A stretch of 64,000 nucleotides of DNA from assembly GCF_017086465.1 (NCBI RefSeq), contig NZ_CP070961.1, positions 744,001 through 808,000 of the forward strand, read 5' to 3'. This stretch comes from Nocardioides sp. zg-1228. Its GTDB lineage: Bacteria; Actinomycetota; Actinomycetes; Propionibacteriales; Nocardioidaceae. Under the pieces are notes generated by a model, which was not told where the DNA came from, made no database searches, and saw nothing but the letters and a program-made list of their open reading frames with translations. Positions 55,110 to 64,000 of the stretch are shown here, in pieces. A program made the translations under genes and the position numbers. How positions within the stretch are numbered: the stretch's first letter is position 1; each line of letters begins with the position of its first letter.

Positions 55110-56549
55110 TCAGGACACGCAGGCGCTCGCACTGGGCGAGTTGTCCGACCCGCGGGTCATCCGCACGTCGAGGCACACCGGGTCGTCGGTGCGGACCAGC
55201 AGCCGCCTGCGGGTGGTGGTGCCGTACTCGTCGGTGTCGTCGCGGTGCCAGCCGAACGAGTCGCCCGGCTCCACCGGCACCGGCGGGCGCCACTCGAACA
55301 GCACGCCGCGAGGTGTGCGGGTGCCGTTGAGGGTGACGGCCTCGGTGATCACGTCGGGCACCACGTCGGCGGGCGTCTGTGACGCGGTCGGCACCACCAC
55401 CCCGGGGTCCTCCCCACGGTCGTCGCCTCCGAACACGAGGAGGGCGAGCACCACCGCGAGGACCGCCGCCCCGGCGCCGGCCCACACCAGTGCGGGCACG
55501 CGGCCGCGCTGCTCGTCCTGGTCGTCGCTCACGGGCGCGGGGACCTGCGCGGCGATGCGCCGCGGGCCGCTCGCCGAGATCACGGTGACCGGCTTCATCG
55601 CCGTGGCGTCGTCGGTGTCCCCGGCGTAGCCCACTGCCCCGCCAGCGGCCCCGACGGCCGGTGCGGTGCTCACGGACGAGTCCGGGCGGTCGCCCTCGAC
55701 GGCCACAGGCGTGCGGGGCCAGCCGGCGGCCGCCTCGATCCGCTGCAGGGCCCGGGCGAGCTCGAGCGCACTTGAGGGCCGGTGGTCGGGGCGCTTGGCC
55801 AGGCACTGCTGCAGGAGCCGGTCGAGCGCCGGCGGGACGTCGGGGCGCTGGGTGGCCGGCGCGGGGGCGTGCAGGATGCGGGCGCTGAGCGCCCGCGTGG
55901 AGTTGTCGCCCGACGGTATCGAGAACGGCGAGCGTCCCACCAGCAGGTGCCAGATGGTGGCGCCGAGCGAGTAGACGTCGGAGGCGACCGAGCCGTTGGA
56001 GCGCCCGTCGAGCAGCTCCGGCGGGGACCAGGGATAGGAGATGCGGACGTCGTTGTCGCCCTCGACGTCGGCGATGTGCCCGGCGATGCCGAAGTCGGTC
56101 AGGGCCGGCTCGTGATAGCTGGTGACCAGCACGTTGCTCGGCTTGATGTCGCGGTGCAGGATGCCCGAGCGGTGGGCGGTCTCGATGGCACTCGCCAGCT
56201 TGATCCCGGTGGAGACAGCGTCGACGGGCGCCATCGGGTTGGCGCGCACCCGCACGCCCAGGTCGGGCGGCGGGCAGTAGCGCATCACCAGGAACGGACG
56301 GCCGCCCTCGGCCGTCACCCCGGCGGTGATCACCGAGACGATGTAGGGGTGGTCGGCCAGGCGCGCCATCGCGTTGGCCTCGGCGGTGAAGAGGTACTTC
56401 TCCCGGTCGGTCAGCGGCACGTCGGGGCGCACCACCTTGACCGCGACCCGCTGCCGCGGCCACTGCTGCTCGTAGAGGAAGACGTCGGCGAATCCGCCGC
56501 TGCCCAGGTGCTCGACGAACGCGAACCCCGGGATGGTGGGGGCGCTCAC
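55110..56549 (-). CDS. Membrane serine/threonine protein kinase with extracellular domain
   Basis: This 479-residue Hanks-type kinase has a Gly-rich loop GSGGFADVFLYE, catalytic Lys in RVAVKVVRP, HRDIKPSN (His at about 132) and DFGIAG. The activation segment ends SYPWSPPELLDG, so the usual APE is replaced by PPE and the segment is short. One transmembrane helix (VPALVWAGAGAAVLAVVLALL) lies near residues 347-371. The extracellular about 100 residues end in VCLDVRMTRGSDNSPSASAC and look fibronectin type III-like. The GTG start overlaps the FHA gene stop by 4 nt (GTGA). Confidence 0.9.
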   Translation of the reverse strand: MSAPTIPGFAFVEHLGSGGFADVFLYEQQWPRQRVAVKVVRPDVPLTDREKYLFTAEANAMARLADHPYIVSVITAGVTAEGGRPFLVMRYCPPPDLGVRVRANPMAPVDAVSTGIKLASAIETAHRSGILHRDIKPSNVLVTSYHEPALTDFGIAGHIADVEGDNDVRISYPWSPPELLDGRSNGSVASDVYSLGATIWHLLVGRSPFSIPSGDNSTRALSARILHAPAPATQRPDVPPALDRLLQQCLAKRPDHRPSSALELARALQRIEAAAGWPRTPVAVEGDRPDSSVSTAPAVGAAGGAVGYAGDTDDATAMKPVTVISASGPRRIAAQVPAPVSDDQDEQRGRVPALVWAGAGAAVLAVVLALLVFGGDDRGEDPGVVVPTASQTPADVVPDVITEAVTLNGTRTPRGVLFEWRPPVPVEPGDSFGWHRDDTDEYGTTTRRRLLVRTDDPVCLDVRMTRGSDNSPSASACVS

Positions 56550-57718
56550 CGGGCGACCGCCCCCGACTCGAAGCGCACGCTGTAGACGTGCGCCAGGTCG
56601 AGGACGCTGCCGGGCTCGAGGACGTAGGCGTCGCCGGGACGCATCCGCTCGGGGTCGCGGCCCGGCAGCGCGACGGTGGTGCCCCCGCGGCTCTCGAGGT
56701 CGCGGGCGACGACGTCCCAGCCGTCGAGCTCGATCTGCAGGTGGCGGCGCGAGACGAAGGAGTGGTCGGAGGGCAGATGGACGAGGTGGGGCCAGTCGGT
56801 GCTGCCCTCGGGCGGCGCGGGCTTGCGGCCCAGGATCACGCCGCGGTCGAGCGGCACCACCTCGCCGGTCGGGAGCCGCAGCCCGCCCAGCGGCGGGCGG
56901 TCGACGCGACGGGGCTGCTGCGGGGCGACGCGCTGGTGGCAGACCCGGCACTGCGGCGCGGCCGGCGGAGTGAGGTGGCCCAGCGGGCAGCTCACCGCCA
57001 GCACGGTCGGGACCGTGCCGTGCGCCAGGTGCGAGGGGCGCAGCGTCGTCGACCCGTCGTGGTCGTCGGACGCCCCGGCGGGGCCGGGCGCGGGCCGGAT
57101 CGTGGTGTGCGCGCCCTCCTCGATCCGCTGCATGACGAGGGGATCGGGCTCGGAGGTGTCGGCCAGGGAGCCGGTGTCCTCGACGGGGCGGCGTACGCGG
57201 GTGCGCGGCGGCGGTCCGTCGGGTCCCTTGGCGGCGAGGATGTCGGCGGGGATCCCGTCGATGAGGGCCTCGGCCGCGGCCGGCGGGTCGCCCACGTCGG
57301 CACGCGGCGCGGGAGCGGTGCGGGTCGAGACCGGCGTGAGCTCGACGCGGTCGGCGGCCACGACCCCGCCCACGAGGCGTCGGGTGGGCGCGAGGCCGTC
57401 GGGATCGGCGCCTCGGTCGATGCCCAGCACGCGGGAGGGGCCGGCGAGGCGTACGTGGCCGGAGCCGCGCGACAGGGTGCTCGAGGCACCCGAGGTGAAG
57501 TCGGCGAGGGCCAGGGCGGGCGGGTCGCCCGCAAAGGCGCTCTCCGCGATGGCCAGCACCCGCTCCGCGACGCTCGGGCCCGACGGTGCGGTCGGCGACA
57601 GCGCGTCCCAGATGTCCTGGAGCACCTGCTCGTCACCGGGGTCGGTGAGCAGCACCCAGTGCGCCCCCCGCCCGACGAGCACGCCGGTCCCACTGGCGTA
57701 CCGCGCTTCCACGATCAA
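56546..57718 (-). CDS. FHA-domain protein with zinc-ribbon-like motif
   Basis: This 390-residue protein has an N-terminal module (VEARYASGTGVLVGRGAHWV, about 1-130) followed by a linker. A Cys cluster CPLGHLTPPAAPQCRVCHQR near 240-260 may bind zinc. The C-terminal FHA domain contains VILGRKPAPP, FVSRRHLQIELD and ESRGGTTVAL. It probably binds the phosphorylated kinase encoded next to it. Start codon: a TTG at 57718 with AGGGGAG upstream, or the GTG two codons later. Length and layout match the FHA protein at 9221-10393. Confidence 0.86.
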   Translation of the reverse strand: MIVEARYASGTGVLVGRGAHWVLLTDPGDEQVLQDIWDALSPTAPSGPSVAERVLAIAESAFAGDPPALALADFTSGASSTLSRGSGHVRLAGPSRVLGIDRGADPDGLAPTRRLVGGVVAADRVELTPVSTRTAPAPRADVGDPPAAAEALIDGIPADILAAKGPDGPPPRTRVRRPVEDTGSLADTSEPDPLVMQRIEEGAHTTIRPAPGPAGASDDHDGSTTLRPSHLAHGTVPTVLAVSCPLGHLTPPAAPQCRVCHQRVAPQQPRRVDRPPLGGLRLPTGEVVPLDRGVILGRKPAPPEGSTDWPHLVHLPSDHSFVSRRHLQIELDGWDVVARDLESRGGTTVALPGRDPERMRPGDAYVLEPGSVLDLAHVYSVRFESGAVAR

Positions 57719-57888
57719 CCTCGGCTCCCCTCGCGCACCCCCACGGCGCCATCATCACCCATCACGCCAGTCCCGCGCACATGGTCTGGACTTCTCGTAA
57801 ACTTGTCGAACCCCGAAGGCATACTTACCCTCCTCTGGGGGATCGCGGCGGGCGCACCTCCGATTCGTGGGGCCGAGGGGGGACCGAC

Positions 57889-60800
57889 GTGGCACGTGGG
57901 GGCGCTCTGCGTCGACACCGGGCGGGCATCGCCTCAGGTGTCGCTCTGGCGATCACCGTCACCGCCGTCGTCGTCTACGCCGTGACCGCCGACGGCTACA
58001 AGGCGCACGAGGCCGAGCTCAACGACGGCGGCGTGTGGGTCGTCAACGGCAAGCTGGGCTGGTCGGGTCGGCTCAACAAGCCGATCAACCAGCTCGACGG
58101 CGTCGTGCCCGGCGACAACGGCAAGGCCCGCCTCGACGTGGTGCAGGACGGCGCCGCGGTCGTCACCCTGGATGCCGGCACCAGTCGCGGCCAGGCGATC
58201 GAGACCAGCAGGCTGGAGGCCCAGGACGGCGGCTCCGCCGCGGTGCCCGCGACGGGCGACGTCGCGATGGCGGGCGGCACCCTGGCCACCGTCGACGCCG
58301 AGACCGGCGAGGTGTGGGCCGTGCGCTACGACGACCACCTCGGCAAGCCGCTGGTGAGCGCCGTCGACCGGCAGGCCGAGCCGGTGGCCGAGACCGGGGA
58401 GGGCGCCGCCCTGGCCGTCAGCCAGGGCGGCACGGTGGTGGTGACCTCGACCGAGGAGGGCACCCTCACGGCCCTGTCGCCCACCGACGCGACCTTCCGC
58501 AAGCCCCGCACCACCGACCTCCCCGGCGATGCCGGCCAGGTGTCGGAGGTCACCACCGTGGGCGAGCGCGTCGTGACCCTCGACGCCGACGCCGGGGTCC
58601 TCAGCGTCGTCGGCGGCGCCACCGTGCCCGTCCCGCCGGGCAGCCGGCTGCAGCAGGCCGGTCCTGCCCACGGCACGGTGCTGGTGGGCGCGCCCGAGGG
58701 ACTGCTGAGCGTCGACCTCGACTCCGGGGACGTCACCACGGTCTCGGGCAGGTCGGGAGCCCCCGCCGAGCCGGTCCGCCTCGGCGCGTGCGTCTACGGC
58801 GCCTGGTCCGGCGGCCTCGGCGCCGTCGCGGTCCAGTGCGGCTCCGCCGAGGTCAAGGAGGACGACCTCGGTGGCAACGCCACCAGCCTGGCGTTCCGGG
58901 TCAACCGGGGCGAGATCGTGCTCAACGATGCCAACAGCGGCACGGTGTGGGACGTCCAGCAGGACAAGCCGATCCGCATCGACAACTGGGAGGCGTTCAC
59001 CTCCAAGAAGAAGAACAAGGACGACGACGAGGAGAACGAGAACCAGGCCGAGGCCGACCGGCGCCCCCCGCGCGCCAAGCCGGACTCCTACGGCGTGCGC
59101 GCCGGGCGCACCACCGTGCTGCACCCGCTCGACAACGACTCCGCGCCCGCCGGACGGCTGCTGAGCATCGTCGACGTCGACCAGCCCTCCGGCGGCGCTC
59201 GCGTCGAGATCAGCCCGGACGGCCAGACCCTCGTGCTGCAGATGCCCGAGGACGCCCGGCCGGCGCGGTTCGACTACTTCATCGACGACGGCCGCAACGG
59301 CCTGTCCGCACACGCCACCGTCGACATCGAGGTGCGCGGCGCCCAGCAGAACGAGCCGCCGGCCGTGCGCGCGGGGTGGACCAAGCCGACCTACAAGGTG
59401 CCGCACGGCGGCGAGCTCGCGGTCCCGGTCGTCGCCGACTGGCGTGACGACCGCGACGGCGACACGCTGCTCCTCGACTCGGCGCGGGCGGTCGGCGGGG
59501 ACCAGTCCGGAGCGGCCGCGCGCACCACGGCCGACGGCCGGATCCGCTTCACGGCCCCGAGCGGCCCCGCGGATGGCCCACAGCTGGTGCGGGTGGAGTT
59601 CGCGGTCACCGACGGCCGCTCCGCCCCGGTCAGGAAGTCGATGAGCTTCCAGGTGCAGGCGCCGAAGGACCAGAAGTCCTATGCGCCGCAGGCCGAGCCC
59701 GACGTCGTACGCGGCGAGGTCGGCAAGCCGATCAAGATCAGGCCGCTGCTCAACGACCTGCCCGGATCCGACCCCAACGCCCCCGACGCCGAGCTCTCGC
59801 TCGGCGGCAAGGTGCCGCAGCAGCCCAACGCCAAGATCGTCTCCGACCTCGACGCCGGCCAGCTGACGTTCACCGGCGAGCGCGCCGGCACCTACTTCCT
59901 CAGCTATGACGCCGGCTTCGGCAACGCGCCGCTCGACCAGGGCATGATCCGCGTCGACGTCAAGGCGCGCCCCAAGCGCTCGGCCGACCCGGTGGCGATG
60001 CCGGACACCCTCACCGTCTACGGCCAGGCCCCCGGCATCGTCGACGTGCTGGCCAACGACCTCGACCCGGGCGGCGGCCTGCTCGTGGTGCAGCGCGCGA
60101 CCGCCGACCTCGACGAACAGCTCGACGTGGCGATCATCGACGGACGCTGGCTGCGGATCTCCGCGGTGCAGCCGGTGCTCGCCCCGACCACCCAGACCGT
60201 CTCCTACACGATCAGCAACGGTGCCAGCTCGGGCGTGCGCGGCGAAGTGGTGCTCACCCAGCGTCCCGCCCCGGCGGACAACACGCCGATCACCGTCAGC
60301 GACAAGGTCGTGGTGCGTGCCGGTGCGGCCGTCGCGGTGCCCGTGCTCGACAACGACGTCTCGCCCGCCGGCGACCGGCTGACCCTGCTCAACGACCTCG
60401 CGAGCACCGGCACCCCCGGCGAGCTCGCCGTCGTCGCGCCCATCGACGTCACGGGCGACGTGGGGCGCGCGTTCGTGTCGGGCCGGGTCGTGCGCTACGT
60501 CGCGCCGGAGACGGTCGAGGAGCGCGACACCTACAGCGTCACCTACGTGGCACAGAACCTGGAGGGCAAGCGCGCCGACGGGGTGCTGAAGGTGACCGTC
60601 GTGCCCGCGGACGAGGCCAACGACGCGCCGGAGCCCCCGACCCTGGAGGGCCGCGTCGTCTCCGGCGACGTGGTCAAGGTCCGCGTGCCCGGCGTCGGGG
60701 TCGACCGCAACGGGGACCCCGTCACGGTCACCGGCATCACGTCGGCCCCGCGGCTGGGTCGGATCGAGGGCGTGGGCGGCAACTTCCTGGAGTATCAGGC

Positions 60801-63800
60801 CTACCCGCGCACGGTCGGCACCGACGAGTTCACCTACTCCGTCGTCGACTCCCAGGGCGCCTTCGCGACCGGGACGGTCCGGGTGGCCGTGGTCGAGCCC
60901 GGTCAGCCCCAGCCGCCGCTCGCCGTCGAGGACCGGCTCACCGTCGAGCCCGGCCGCACGGCGACGTTCGACCCGCTGGCCAACGACTTCATCGCCTCGG
61001 GCGACTCCGTGGAGATCGAGATCCTCGACGGTCCCCAGGGCGCACGCCTGGACCCGGACACCAACCTGGTGACGGTGCCCGCGCCCGGCTCGGCGACCGC
61101 GCCGCCGACGGTGCTCGTCTACCGGGTCACCAACGGCATCGACGAGTCGCGCTCGACGATGACCCTGAACACTGCCGACGACTACGACAACCCGCCGGTC
61201 GTCTACGACGCGTTCGGGCGCGCCGACGAGAGCGAGAGCGTCGTGGTCGACGTCCTCGAGGGCGCCTACGACCCCGACGGGTCGGTCGACGACCTCGAGC
61301 TCGTCGACGTCACCGGCGACCCCTCGGCGCGCGTGATCGACGGGGTGCAGGTGCGCGCCGACCGGGGCCCGGCGCCCAAGGTGCTGCCCTTCCAGGTGCG
61401 GGACGCCGACGGCGCGGTCGCGGCCGCGGCCGTCTACATCCCGCCCACCGGCGACCAACTTCCCTACGTCCTGCCCGACGCCCTCATCGAGCTCGATTCG
61501 GGTGAGAGCACGACGGGCCGGATCTCCGACTACATCGCGGCGCCCGACGGCAGGCAGGTGCGGCTCGCGTCCGGCCGGCGCTCCTACTCCGCCTCGCCCA
61601 GTGCCCTGAGTGTCGGACCCGACGGCGACAACCGCTTCACCCTGTCGGCGCCGGCCGGCTTCCGCGGGCCGGGCTCGGTCCTCGTGGAGGTCACCACGGC
61701 CACCGGCGCCGGCGGCAACGAGGACACGTCCACGACCCAGGACGGGGTCACGGCCGTGCTGTCCATCCCGGTGCTCGTCGGCGACGACACCCCCTCGCTC
61801 GAGTGCCCGACGAGCGCGATCCCGATGTCGGCCGGTCAGCGCTACGAGCTCGACATCGCGAGCTACTGCAAGGTCTTCACCGTCGATCCGCGAGACGCCG
61901 CCTCCCTCGAGTTCAGTGCGGAGTGGAGCCAGGGACTCGACGGGGTGGAGGTCGCCAGCCCCCAGGGGTCGATCGTCGCGGTCACCGCCTCCGATGCGGC
62001 CACCGAGGGTGGCGATGCCGTCCTGGCCGTGCGTGCCGGCGACAGCAACGTCCAGGAGGTGCGCTTCCGGCTGGCCCAGGCGCCGCCGCCGCGGCTGCTG
62101 CCCATCCGGGTCGAGACCATGGAGGCCGGCCAGACCCGCACCTACGACATCGGCTCCTACCTCGAGGCGGGGGTGGCCGACCCCCAGCCGCAGGTCGTGT
62201 CGGTGCGGAGCACGGGCAACTCCGCGGTGAAGGCCAGCGTCGACGGCAGTCGCCTGACGTTGCGCGCCGCGCAGGACGCCCGGGGCGCCGATGCGGCCTT
62301 CGACCTCGTGGTGAGCGACGTCGCCACGTCCGACCCGCCGGCGAACCGCCGGGCGCAGGGACGCATCCAGTTCAAGGTCGTCGGCGTGCCCGAGGCACCC
62401 GGTGAGCCGCGGCCCTACCCGCTGTCCGACGAGGTGGGCACCATCAAGATGGGATGGGCCCCTCCGGGCGACGACGGCGGGGCGCCGATCCTCCACTACT
62501 GGGTGCGTGAGGAGAAGACGGGCACCCGGCAGCGGTGCGACACCAACGAGTGCGTCTTCCGCAAGCTCAAGACCGGCGGCAACTACAGCTTCCGTGCCCA
62601 GGCGGTCAACCGGGTGGGGTCGAGCGAGTGGAGCGACGTGTCGCGCTCGGCGCGGGCCGACACCCAGCCGGGCCGGGTCCAGAACATCCGGATGGCGAGC
62701 CGTGGCGACGGCCAGATCACGGTGGCGTGGGACAAGCCGGCCACCGACACCTCCCGGATCCTCGACTACACCATCACCTGGCGCGGCGGACAGGACGTCG
62801 TACCGGGCAGCAGGACGTCCTACACCGCCGTCGGGCTCGACAACAACCAGCGCTACGACTTCACCATCAAGGCCCAGAACCAGGTGGGCTACTCCCTCCC
62901 GCGCACGTCGGGCGAGATGCAGCCGCTCGGGACGCCGCCGGCACCCGCGGCCCCGGCAGTGACCGACCTGGAGGCCGGCGCCAACCAGACCAACATCCGG
63001 ATCGGTTGGCAGGCCGTGCTGCCCGAGGGTCCGGGCCCCACGGTCTACACCGTCGGCTACGACAACGGCGTGACCTCGGGGACCGTTCCCGGCTGCCAGC
63101 GTCTCGCGTCGCTGACCTGCACCCACTCCGGCGTGCCGTACGACGGTCGCACCTACACCTACACCGTCGTCGCCGCCAACCAGCCCGGCGACGAGCCCGC
63201 GAAGCGCTCCCAGCCGAGCGCAGGCACCTCGATCGAGGTCGTCGGACGTCCGGCGGGCTGGAGTGACTGGTCGGTCACGGCCACTGGCACGAGCCAGGAG
63301 GTCCAGCTCTCCTTCACCGTGCCTGACGCGCGCGGGAGTGTCAGCAACGTCGACGTCCTGGTCGGTGGCGCGGTCGCGAAGCCGCTGGCCAACGCCACCG
63401 GGACGGTGACCACCAAGGTCAGCCTGCCGAGCAACGAGCAGCCGTACAGCGTCGAGCTGAGGGTGTGCAACGAGAACGCGCCGGCGGGGTGCACCCTGAG
63501 CGGGGCGAAGCCTGCGCAGAGCTACGGCCCGCTCGGCGACGCGCTCGGGGACGTCAGGTCGGTGGTGAACGGCAAGGACGTCTACTGGGTGATCACCGGA
63601 ACCGCCAACGGCTCACCCGTCGCCGTGCGGTACGAGGTGGCAGGTGACGTCACGATCCTGCAGCCACCCGGAACCGGTCAGTTCAGCCTCCAGACCAAGA
63701 CATTCACCACCGACCGCTACCGCCAGAACATCCGGATCAGCGTCGCGGTGTACGACCCCTCCAAGCCCGGGCGCGGGCAGGACGTGGGCGACAACACCGC

Positions 63801-64000
63801 CACGTCCGGCAACCCGCCGCCACCGGTGGTGAGCCTCACTCGGGGCGACAGGTGCGGCGACGGTCCGCAGACGACGAACCCCTGCAGGAGCAGCAACTCC
63901 CAGGCGCCGTGCCTCGTGAACAGCTGCAGCTTCCTACGGCTCGCGACCTCCGGGTTCGAGGAGAACTACCGCTGCTCGATCCAGGGGACGGGCAACGACG
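57889..64000 (+). CDS. Giant Ig/cadherin-like and fibronectin type III surface protein (3' end beyond window)
   Basis: At least 2,037 residues without a stop. The GTG start follows GAGGGGGG. A short basic N-terminus and one transmembrane segment (AGIASGVALAITVTAVVVYA, about 13-32) come first. Residues about 40-350 look like a beta-propeller (repeated GGTLATVDAETGEVW, GTLTALSPTD). Residues about 373-392 are a charged Lys/Asp/Glu stretch. From about 395 to 1490 there are many Ig/cadherin-like repeats with LLNDLPG, LANDLDPG, LDNDVSP and LANDF motifs. Three fibronectin type III domains follow (about 1500-1780). The end of the window is Cys-rich. It is divergent from the kinase/FHA pair and likely displayed outside the membrane. 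Confidence 0.88.
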   Translation, partial: MARGGALRRHRAGIASGVALAITVTAVVVYAVTADGYKAHEAELNDGGVWVVNGKLGWSGRLNKPINQLDGVVPGDNGKARLDVVQDGAAVVTLDAGTSRGQAIETSRLEAQDGGSAAVPATGDVAMAGGTLATVDAETGEVWAVRYDDHLGKPLVSAVDRQAEPVAETGEGAALAVSQGGTVVVTSTEEGTLTALSPTDATFRKPRTTDLPGDAGQVSEVTTVGERVVTLDADAGVLSVVGGATVPVPPGSRLQQAGPAHGTVLVGAPEGLLSVDLDSGDVTTVSGRSGAPAEPVRLGACVYGAWSGGLGAVAVQCGSAEVKEDDLGGNATSLAFRVNRGEIVLNDANSGTVWDVQQDKPIRIDNWEAFTSKKKNKDDDEENENQAEADRRPPRAKPDSYGVRAGRTTVLHPLDNDSAPAGRLLSIVDVDQPSGGARVEISPDGQTLVLQMPEDARPARFDYFIDDGRNGLSAHATVDIEVRGAQQNEPPAVRAGWTKPTYKVPHGGELAVPVVADWRDDRDGDTLLLDSARAVGGDQSGAAARTTADGRIRFTAPSGPADGPQLVRVEFAVTDGRSAPVRKSMSFQVQAPKDQKSYAPQAEPDVVRGEVGKPIKIRPLLNDLPGSDPNAPDAELSLGGKVPQQPNAKIVSDLDAGQLTFTGERAGTYFLSYDAGFGNAPLDQGMIRVDVKARPKRSADPVAMPDTLTVYGQAPGIVDVLANDLDPGGGLLVVQRATADLDEQLDVAIIDGRWLRISAVQPVLAPTTQTVSYTISNGASSGVRGEVVLTQRPAPADNTPITVSDKVVVRAGAAVAVPVLDNDVSPAGDRLTLLNDLASTGTPGELAVVAPIDVTGDVGRAFVSGRVVRYVAPETVEERDTYSVTYVAQNLEGKRADGVLKVTVVPADEANDAPEPPTLEGRVVSGDVVKVRVPGVGVDRNGDPVTVTGITSAPRLGRIEGVGGNFLEYQAYPRTVGTDEFTYSVVDSQGAFATGTVRVAVVEPGQPQPPLAVEDRLTVEPGRTATFDPLANDFIASGDSVEIEILDGPQGARLDPDTNLVTVPAPGSATAPPTVLVYRVTNGIDESRSTMTLNTADDYDNPPVVYDAFGRADESESVVVDVLEGAYDPDGSVDDLELVDVTGDPSARVIDGVQVRADRGPAPKVLPFQVRDADGAVAAAAVYIPPTGDQLPYVLPDALIELDSGESTTGRISDYIAAPDGRQVRLASGRRSYSASPSALSVGPDGDNRFTLSAPAGFRGPGSVLVEVTTATGAGGNEDTSTTQDGVTAVLSIPVLVGDDTPSLECPTSAIPMSAGQRYELDIASYCKVFTVDPRDAASLEFSAEWSQGLDGVEVASPQGSIVAVTASDAATEGGDAVLAVRAGDSNVQEVRFRLAQAPPPRLLPIRVETMEAGQTRTYDIGSYLEAGVADPQPQVVSVRSTGNSAVKASVDGSRLTLRAAQDARGADAAFDLVVSDVATSDPPANRRAQGRIQFKVVGVPEAPGEPRPYPLSDEVGTIKMGWAPPGDDGGAPILHYWVREEKTGTRQRCDTNECVFRKLKTGGNYSFRAQAVNRVGSSEWSDVSRSARADTQPGRVQNIRMASRGDGQITVAWDKPATDTSRILDYTITWRGGQDVVPGSRTSYTAVGLDNNQRYDFTIKAQNQVGYSLPRTSGEMQPLGTPPAPAAPAVTDLEAGANQTNIRIGWQAVLPEGPGPTVYTVGYDNGVTSGTVPGCQRLASLTCTHSGVPYDGRTYTYTVVAANQPGDEPAKRSQPSAGTSIEVVGRPAGWSDWSVTATGTSQEVQLSFTVPDARGSVSNVDVLVGGAVAKPLANATGTVTTKVSLPSNEQPYSVELRVCNENAPAGCTLSGAKPAQSYGPLGDALGDVRSVVNGKDVYWVITGTANGSPVAVRYEVAGDVTILQPPGTGQFSLQTKTFTTDRYRQNIRISVAVYDPSKPGRGQDVGDNTATSGNPPPPVVSLTRGDRCGDGPQTTNPCRSSNSQAPCLVNSCSFLRLATSGFEENYRCSIQGTGND

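Noticed and set aside
57934..63126. Uninterrupted open frame of 1,730 codons on the minus strand
   Set aside because: It is antisense to the giant surface protein. The plus-strand frame has protein-like domain repeats and a ribosome-binding site, while the minus frame is an Arg/Gly/Val-rich artefact of GC-rich codon use.

Overview
The window is chromosomal DNA of a very GC-rich actinobacterium. The evidence is heavy G/C third-position use, many GTG starts, an Rv0861c-Rv0883c-like block (XPB helicase, helicase-associated protein, CspB, MFS, DUF3027, DUF2530, MarR), zinc-type S14 and actinobacterial ribosomal protein extensions. A member of the Nocardioidaceae, such as Nocardioides, is the best guess. 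That is inference from gene content; no rRNA or tRNA gene was found here.

Layout. 1-0.9 kb: the end of a CO-dehydrogenase-type FAD subunit and a membrane-anchored CoxG. 0.9-8.3 kb: AlkB-like dioxygenase, GntR regulator, an HD phosphohydrolase/DUF2236 pair, then XPB helicase, a CGNR zinc-finger protein and a helicase-associated protein. 8.4-11.5 kb: a PP2C phosphatase - FHA - RDD/FHA signalling operon. 11.6-20.9 kb: secreted subtilase, CspB, two MFS exporters, DUF3027, a methyltransferase, DUF2530, a purine permease and MarR. 21.1-25.5 kb: the str operon (rpsL, rpsG, fusA, tuf), with a well-formed promoter and a strong terminator. 25.6-40.6 kb: small enzymes, then a polyamine/GABA catabolism locus. 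This has nine minus-strand genes (aldehyde dehydrogenase, PotDABC-type transporter, saccharopine-dehydrogenase-like enzyme, GabT, GabD, AraC), a divergent Lrp regulator/aminotransferase pair, and then trmB. 41.1-53.8 kb: the S10 and spc ribosomal operons from rpsJ to rplO, then secY-adk-map. 53.9-64 kb: a probable yybP-ykoY (manganese) riboswitch and TerC, a Ser/Thr kinase/FHA pair, and, divergent from it, a surface protein of more than 2,000 residues that runs off the window.

How they fit together. The ribosomal part is tightly packed, with ATGA/GTGA/TGATG overlaps implying translational coupling. It lacks infA-rpmJ-rpsM-rpsK-rpsD-rpoA-rplQ after map and rpoBC before rpsL. The polyamine locus encodes uptake, transamination of putrescine to 4-aminobutyraldehyde, oxidation to GABA, GABA transamination and succinate-semialdehyde oxidation, so it looks like a complete route to succinate. 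Two signalling loci at opposite ends of the window share paralogous 390-residue FHA proteins. With the kinase, phosphatase and giant surface protein they may form one phospho-signalling system acting at the envelope.

The most interesting observations are the split kinase/phosphatase/FHA system, a ~94-residue C-terminal domain on ribosomal protein L4, an apparent ACG start codon, a hairpin-rich S10 leader, and a recurrent -10 hexamer 6-7 nt before start codons that indicates many leaderless transcripts.
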